Assembly: GCA_904393855.1 (NCBI GenBank)
Contig: CAJFNE010000086.1
Location: 1-7,821, forward strand
Source of the DNA: an uncultured Oscillibacter sp.
Lineage (GTDB): Bacteria; Bacillota; Clostridia; Oscillospirales; Oscillospiraceae
Direction: 5' to 3'
DNA: 7,821 nt
Below are positions 5,832 through 7,821 of this stretch, piece by piece. Position 1 is the first letter of the stretch. Every line of letters begins with the position of its first letter. The notes under the pieces are model-generated. The model had not been told where the DNA came from. It did not search any database and worked only from the letters and a program-made list of their open reading frames with translations. The position numbers were made by a program, and so were the translations under genes.

Positions 5832-7049
5832 TCAGGTCTCGTCCAGACGGACGCGGAAATCCCCCCGGGCGGCGGCGTCGGCCCGGCGGCGCTTGTCCTC
5901 CGCGAGAGCCTCCAGCAGTCCCCCGATGATCTGGTTGGACACCAGGAAGCCCCGGGGCGTCAGGTGCCAGCGGCCCTCCTCCTCCACGGCGTAGCCCGCC
6001 TGGCGGCACTGCTCCAGAAAGGGCAGGAAGCAGGCGAAGCGGCGGCGGAACCGGGTCTCGAACTCCCGGGGGTCCAGGCCGGAGACCAGTCGGGCGCGGA
6101 GCATGAGCCACTCCGTGTCCCGGTCCAGGGGGGGGATCCGCTCGCTCTCCGACAGCATGGGGGAGCCGTCCCGGACGCCCCGGATGTAGCCCTCCAGGTC
6201 CCGCTCATAGGCGTAGCGGACGCCGCCGAAGTCCGAGTGGGCGCCGGGGCCGAAGCCCGCGTATTCCTGGAGGGTCCAGTACTTCAGGTTGTGCCGGGAC
6301 TCCCGGCCGGGCCGGGCGAAGTTGGAGATCTCGTACTGCCGGTAGCCGTACCGGGCCAGGAACTCCACGGTGTACAGGTACATCTCCGCCTGGGCCTCGT
6401 CCCCGGGGAGGCCGGCGGTCTCCCGGCGGACGAAGAGAGGCGTCCCCTCCTCCACCTTCAGCCCGTAGCAGCTCAGGTGCTCCGGCTGCAGGTCCACGGC
6501 GGCGGAGAGAGTCTCCTGCCACTGCTCCAGCGTCTGATGGGGCAGGCCGTAGATCAGGTCCAGGGAGAGGTTTTCGAGCTTCGCCTTCCGGACGGCGGCC
6601 ACGGCGGCGCGGACCTGGTCCATGGTGTGGATGCGGCCGATCTCCCGGAGCGTATCGTCGTGGGCGTCCTGCATCCCCAGGGACAGCCGGTTGACGCCCG
6701 CCTTCCGCAGGGCCTTCAGCATTTTCCAGTCCCCGGCGGAGTCGGGGTTGGCCTCCAGGGTGATCTCCGGGTTCTTGGCCAGGGCGTATTTCTTCTGGAT
6801 CAGCTTCAGGATTTTGGTGAGCCGCTTCTCCCCCAGATAGCTGGGGGTGCCGCCGCCGAAGTAGACGGTGTCCACCTGGTGTCCGGCGGCGAAGGGGGCT
6901 GTCTCCGCCAGGTGGGCGCAGAGGGCGGACACATAGTCGTCCATCCGGTCCTCCCGCCCCGCCAGGGAGTAGAAGTCGCAGTAGCCGCACTTCTGGCGGC
7001 AGAACGGGATATGGATGTACAGGCCCAGGGGCCTGGGAGTGGTTTTCAT
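5832..7049 (-). CDS. hemW: Radical SAM haem chaperone HemW
   Basis: HemW binds haem and a [4Fe-4S] cluster and is thought to insert haem into client proteins; it is often mis-named coproporphyrinogen III oxidase. The 405-residue product has the cluster motif PFCRQKCGYCDF (Cys17, Cys21, Cys24), without the fourth cysteine of true HemN. Next come YFGGGTPSYL (63-72), the SAM-binding EITLEANPDS (95-104), RLSLGMQD (121-128), LDLIYGLPHQT (163-173) and QYEISNFARPG (238-248). The HNxxYW motif associated with haem binding is present as HNLKYW (253-258), then GFGPGAHS. The C-terminal winged-helix-like part includes LTPRGFLVSNQII (363-375). The ATG at 7049 is preceded by GGAGG with a 9-bp gap. It is first in a two-gene operon, divergent from spoVAC. 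Length is typical for HemW. Confidence 0.94.
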   Translation of the reverse strand: MKTTPRPLGLYIHIPFCRQKCGYCDFYSLAGREDRMDDYVSALCAHLAETAPFAAGHQVDTVYFGGGTPSYLGEKRLTKILKLIQKKYALAKNPEITLEANPDSAGDWKMLKALRKAGVNRLSLGMQDAHDDTLREIGRIHTMDQVRAAVAAVRKAKLENLSLDLIYGLPHQTLEQWQETLSAAVDLQPEHLSCYGLKVEEGTPLFVRRETAGLPGDEAQAEMYLYTVEFLARYGYRQYEISNFARPGRESRHNLKYWTLQEYAGFGPGAHSDFGGVRYAYERDLEGYIRGVRDGSPMLSESERIPPLDRDTEWLMLRARLVSGLDPREFETRFRRRFACFLPFLEQCRQAGYAVEEEGRWHLTPRGFLVSNQIIGGLLEALAEDKRRRADAAARGDFRVRLDET

Positions 7050-7070
7050 GGGATGATTCCTCCGGGCCTC

Positions 7071-7085
7071 CCGGCGGCCCGCCGG
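7071..7085 (-). other. Hairpin in the hemW leader
   Basis: CCGGCG (7071-7076) pairs with CGCCGG (7080-7085) around a 3-nt loop, within the predicted hemW leader and just upstream of its ribosome site. No T-run follows. It may modulate translation; nothing ties it to a known riboswitch. Confidence 0.35.
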
Positions 7086-7106
7086 CCCCGGGAGCAAGAT
7101 GGTACC

Positions 7107-7135
7107 AGTGTACCGCGTTTCCCCGGTGATTGCAA
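7107..7135 (-). promoter_or_regulatory. Putative sigma-A promoter of hemW
   Basis: Reading the minus strand, TTGCAA (7135-7130) and TACACT (7112-7107) are 17 bp apart, each matching the sigma-A consensus at four of six positions with the key TTG and TA...T kept. Transcription would begin near 7100, giving a leader of about 50 nt. An inverted repeat GGTAC/GTACC (7101-7114) overlaps the -10 region and could be an operator; that is speculative. Confidence 0.5.
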
Positions 7136-7139
7136 GAGA

Positions 7140-7170
7140 TACATACCGCCGCCCGGCGGGGGGCATACTG
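7140..7170 (+). promoter_or_regulatory. Putative sigma-G (forespore) promoter of spoVAC
   Basis: TACATA (7140-7145) and CATACTG (7164-7170) are 18 bp apart. They resemble the sigma-G pattern TGnATA / CATACTA known from Bacillus subtilis forespore genes, including the spoVA operon. Transcription would start near 7177, leaving a very short leader that begins at the ribosome site AAAGGAAG (7177-7184). Sequence match seen; sigma assignment inferred. Confidence 0.55.
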
Positions 7171-7193
7171 GAGGGGAAAGGAAGTGCTGCCAT

Positions 7194-7631
7194 ATGGAAA
7201 TTTCTCCTCAGGAATACCAGCGGTATGTGCAGGAGAAGGCCAAGAAATCCCCCATCGTCAAGGACACGGCCCTGGCCTTCGTCATCGGCGGACTGATCTG
7301 CGTACTGGGGCAGGCCATCCAGAACGGCTGGGCCGCGGCGGGCCTCAGCCAGCAGGACGCGGGCACCGCCACCTCCTGCACGCTGGTGTTCCTCTCGGCC
7401 CTGCTGACGGGGCTGAACCTCTACAACAAGATCGCCCGGTTCGGCGGCGCGGGGACGCTGGTGCCGATCACGGGATTTGCCAACGCGGTGGTCTCCCCCG
7501 CCATCGACTTCAAGAGCGAGGGGTTTATCACCGGCATGGCGGCGAAGATGTTCACCGTGGCGGGGCCGGTGATTGTGTTTGGAACGCTGGCGTCGGTGAT
7601 CTATGGCATCGTTTTGATGCTCCTGAAATAG
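7194..7631 (+). CDS. spoVAC: Stage V sporulation protein AC
   Basis: SpoVAC is an inner-membrane protein of the SpoVA channel that moves Ca-dipicolinic acid into the forespore and releases it at germination; the Bacillus subtilis protein has been reported to act as a mechanosensitive channel. The 145-residue product has a polar N-terminus (EYQRYVQEKAKKSP) and hydrophobic segments at about residues 24-45, 58-76, 86-104 and 112-142. Family blocks include FVIGGLICVLGQAIQN (29-44), TLVFLSALLTGLNLYNKIA (63-81), FGGAGTLVPITGFANAVVSP (83-102), FKSEGFITGMAAKMF (106-120) and PVIVFG (125-130). SpoVAE shares parts of this pattern but lacks the long N-terminus. AAAGGAAG lies 9 bp before the ATG. The usual downstream partner spoVAD does not start in the remaining 190 bp. 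Confidence 0.92.
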   Translation: MEISPQEYQRYVQEKAKKSPIVKDTALAFVIGGLICVLGQAIQNGWAAAGLSQQDAGTATSCTLVFLSALLTGLNLYNKIARFGGAGTLVPITGFANAVVSPAIDFKSEGFITGMAAKMFTVAGPVIVFGTLASVIYGIVLMLLK

Positions 7632-7634
7632 GAG

Positions 7635-7700
7635 AATGGGGGGTGCGCCGCTTTGCGGCGGGGGAAGTGCGGTGATCACCGCAACATTCCACCCCCCATT
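7635..7700. repeat. Branched inverted-repeat element after spoVAC
   Basis: An 11-bp outer stem pairs AATGGGGGGTG (7635-7645) with CACCCCCCATT (7690-7700). It encloses two further hairpins: CGCCGC/GCGGCG with a TTT loop (7646-7660) and a 16-bp perfect palindrome TGCGGTGATCACCGCA (7668-7683). Together they can form a three-way junction on either strand. It begins 3 bp after the spoVAC stop and has no T-run. Confidence 0.7.
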
Positions 7701-7705
7701 GGCGG

Positions 7706-7793
7706 CGTCACAAAGTCCGCTCACTCCGTTTCCCTCGCCGTCACAAGCTCCGTATCCCTCGTTCCGGCCTGCGGCCAGAACTCACTCACTCCG
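7706..7793. repeat. Degenerate direct repeats at window end
   Basis: CGTCACAAAGTCCG (7706-7719) and CGTCACAAGCTCCG (7739-7752) match at 12 of 14 bases, and CCGTTTCCCTCG (7726-7737) and CCGTATCCCTCG (7750-7761) at 11 of 12; copy 2 lacks about 9 bp present in copy 1. TCACTCCG recurs at 7721 and 7786. A hairpin at 7761-7781 (8 of 9 pairs, TGC loop) follows. No gene is visible to the window end. Confidence 0.5.
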
Positions 7794-7821
7794 CTGCTCC
7801 GGCTCTCCCCACCGCGCGGGG

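Noticed and set aside
4381..5994. Long plus-strand open frame running through the repeats and antisense to the membrane protein gene
   Set aside because: The GC-rich minus-strand genes create long antisense frames; the minus strand has clear family motifs and ribosome sites.
5829..7193. Long plus-strand frame fused upstream of SpoVAC
   Set aside because: It is antisense to hemW; SpoVAC homology begins only at 7194, where a ribosome site and promoter-like boxes precede the ATG.
7635..7700. tRNA gene suggested by the branched fold
   Set aside because: There is no T-loop GTTCRA signature, no anticodon arm of proper size and only two inner arms; the outer stem is too long.
7050..7724. N-terminal extension of HemW through the antisense of spoVAC
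   Set aside because: HemW proteins begin close to the YIHIPFC motif, and the ATG at 7049 has a good ribosome site.

Overview
This looks like a chromosomal segment from a GC-rich, endospore-forming Bacillota of the Oscillospiraceae type (Oscillibacter, Flavonifractor or a relative). The placement is inferred from four things: a YggS/YlmE-SepF-DivIVA division cluster, a SpoVAC gene, strong AGGAGG-type ribosome binding sites, and GC-rich genes separated by hairpin-rich, repeat-laden intergenic DNA. Species cannot be assigned from the sequence alone.

Layout. Positions 1-194 are non-coding and hold stacked hairpins and a two-copy repeat. On the plus strand from 195 to 3417 lie four closely spaced genes: an HlyD-like membrane-anchored adaptor, the PLP-binding protein YggS/YlmE, SepF and DivIVA. 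They look like one operon for septum assembly and polar/septal organisation. A near-consensus sigma-A promoter lies inside the AT-rich 3' end of the yggS gene and could drive sepF-divIVA separately. A strong intrinsic terminator follows divIVA. Only 16 bases after its T-run a HAD-superfamily phosphatase gene (3471-4346) begins, so that gene may depend on read-through.

Positions 4347-4806 contain no credible gene. They hold a 30-bp perfect palindrome, hairpins, two full copies and one half copy of a 47-bp GC-rich repeat, and a 28-bp perfect palindrome that is probably a terminator. On the minus strand, 7049 down to 4807, lies a two-gene operon: HemW (radical SAM haem chaperone), then a PF06541-type membrane protein with a long charged helical tail.

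The 144-bp gap 7050-7193 is divergent. It carries a plausible sigma-A promoter for hemW on the minus strand and a plausible sigma-G (forespore) promoter for spoVAC (7194-7631) on the plus strand. The window ends in 190 bp of non-coding DNA with a large branched secondary structure and degenerate repeats. No spoVAD starts in the window.

I found no convincing novel multi-gene system. The items most worth a second look are the promoter inside yggS, the terminator/start arrangement at divIVA-HAD, the families of structured intergenic repeats (including hairpins with a shared GGA loop), and the branched element after spoVAC.
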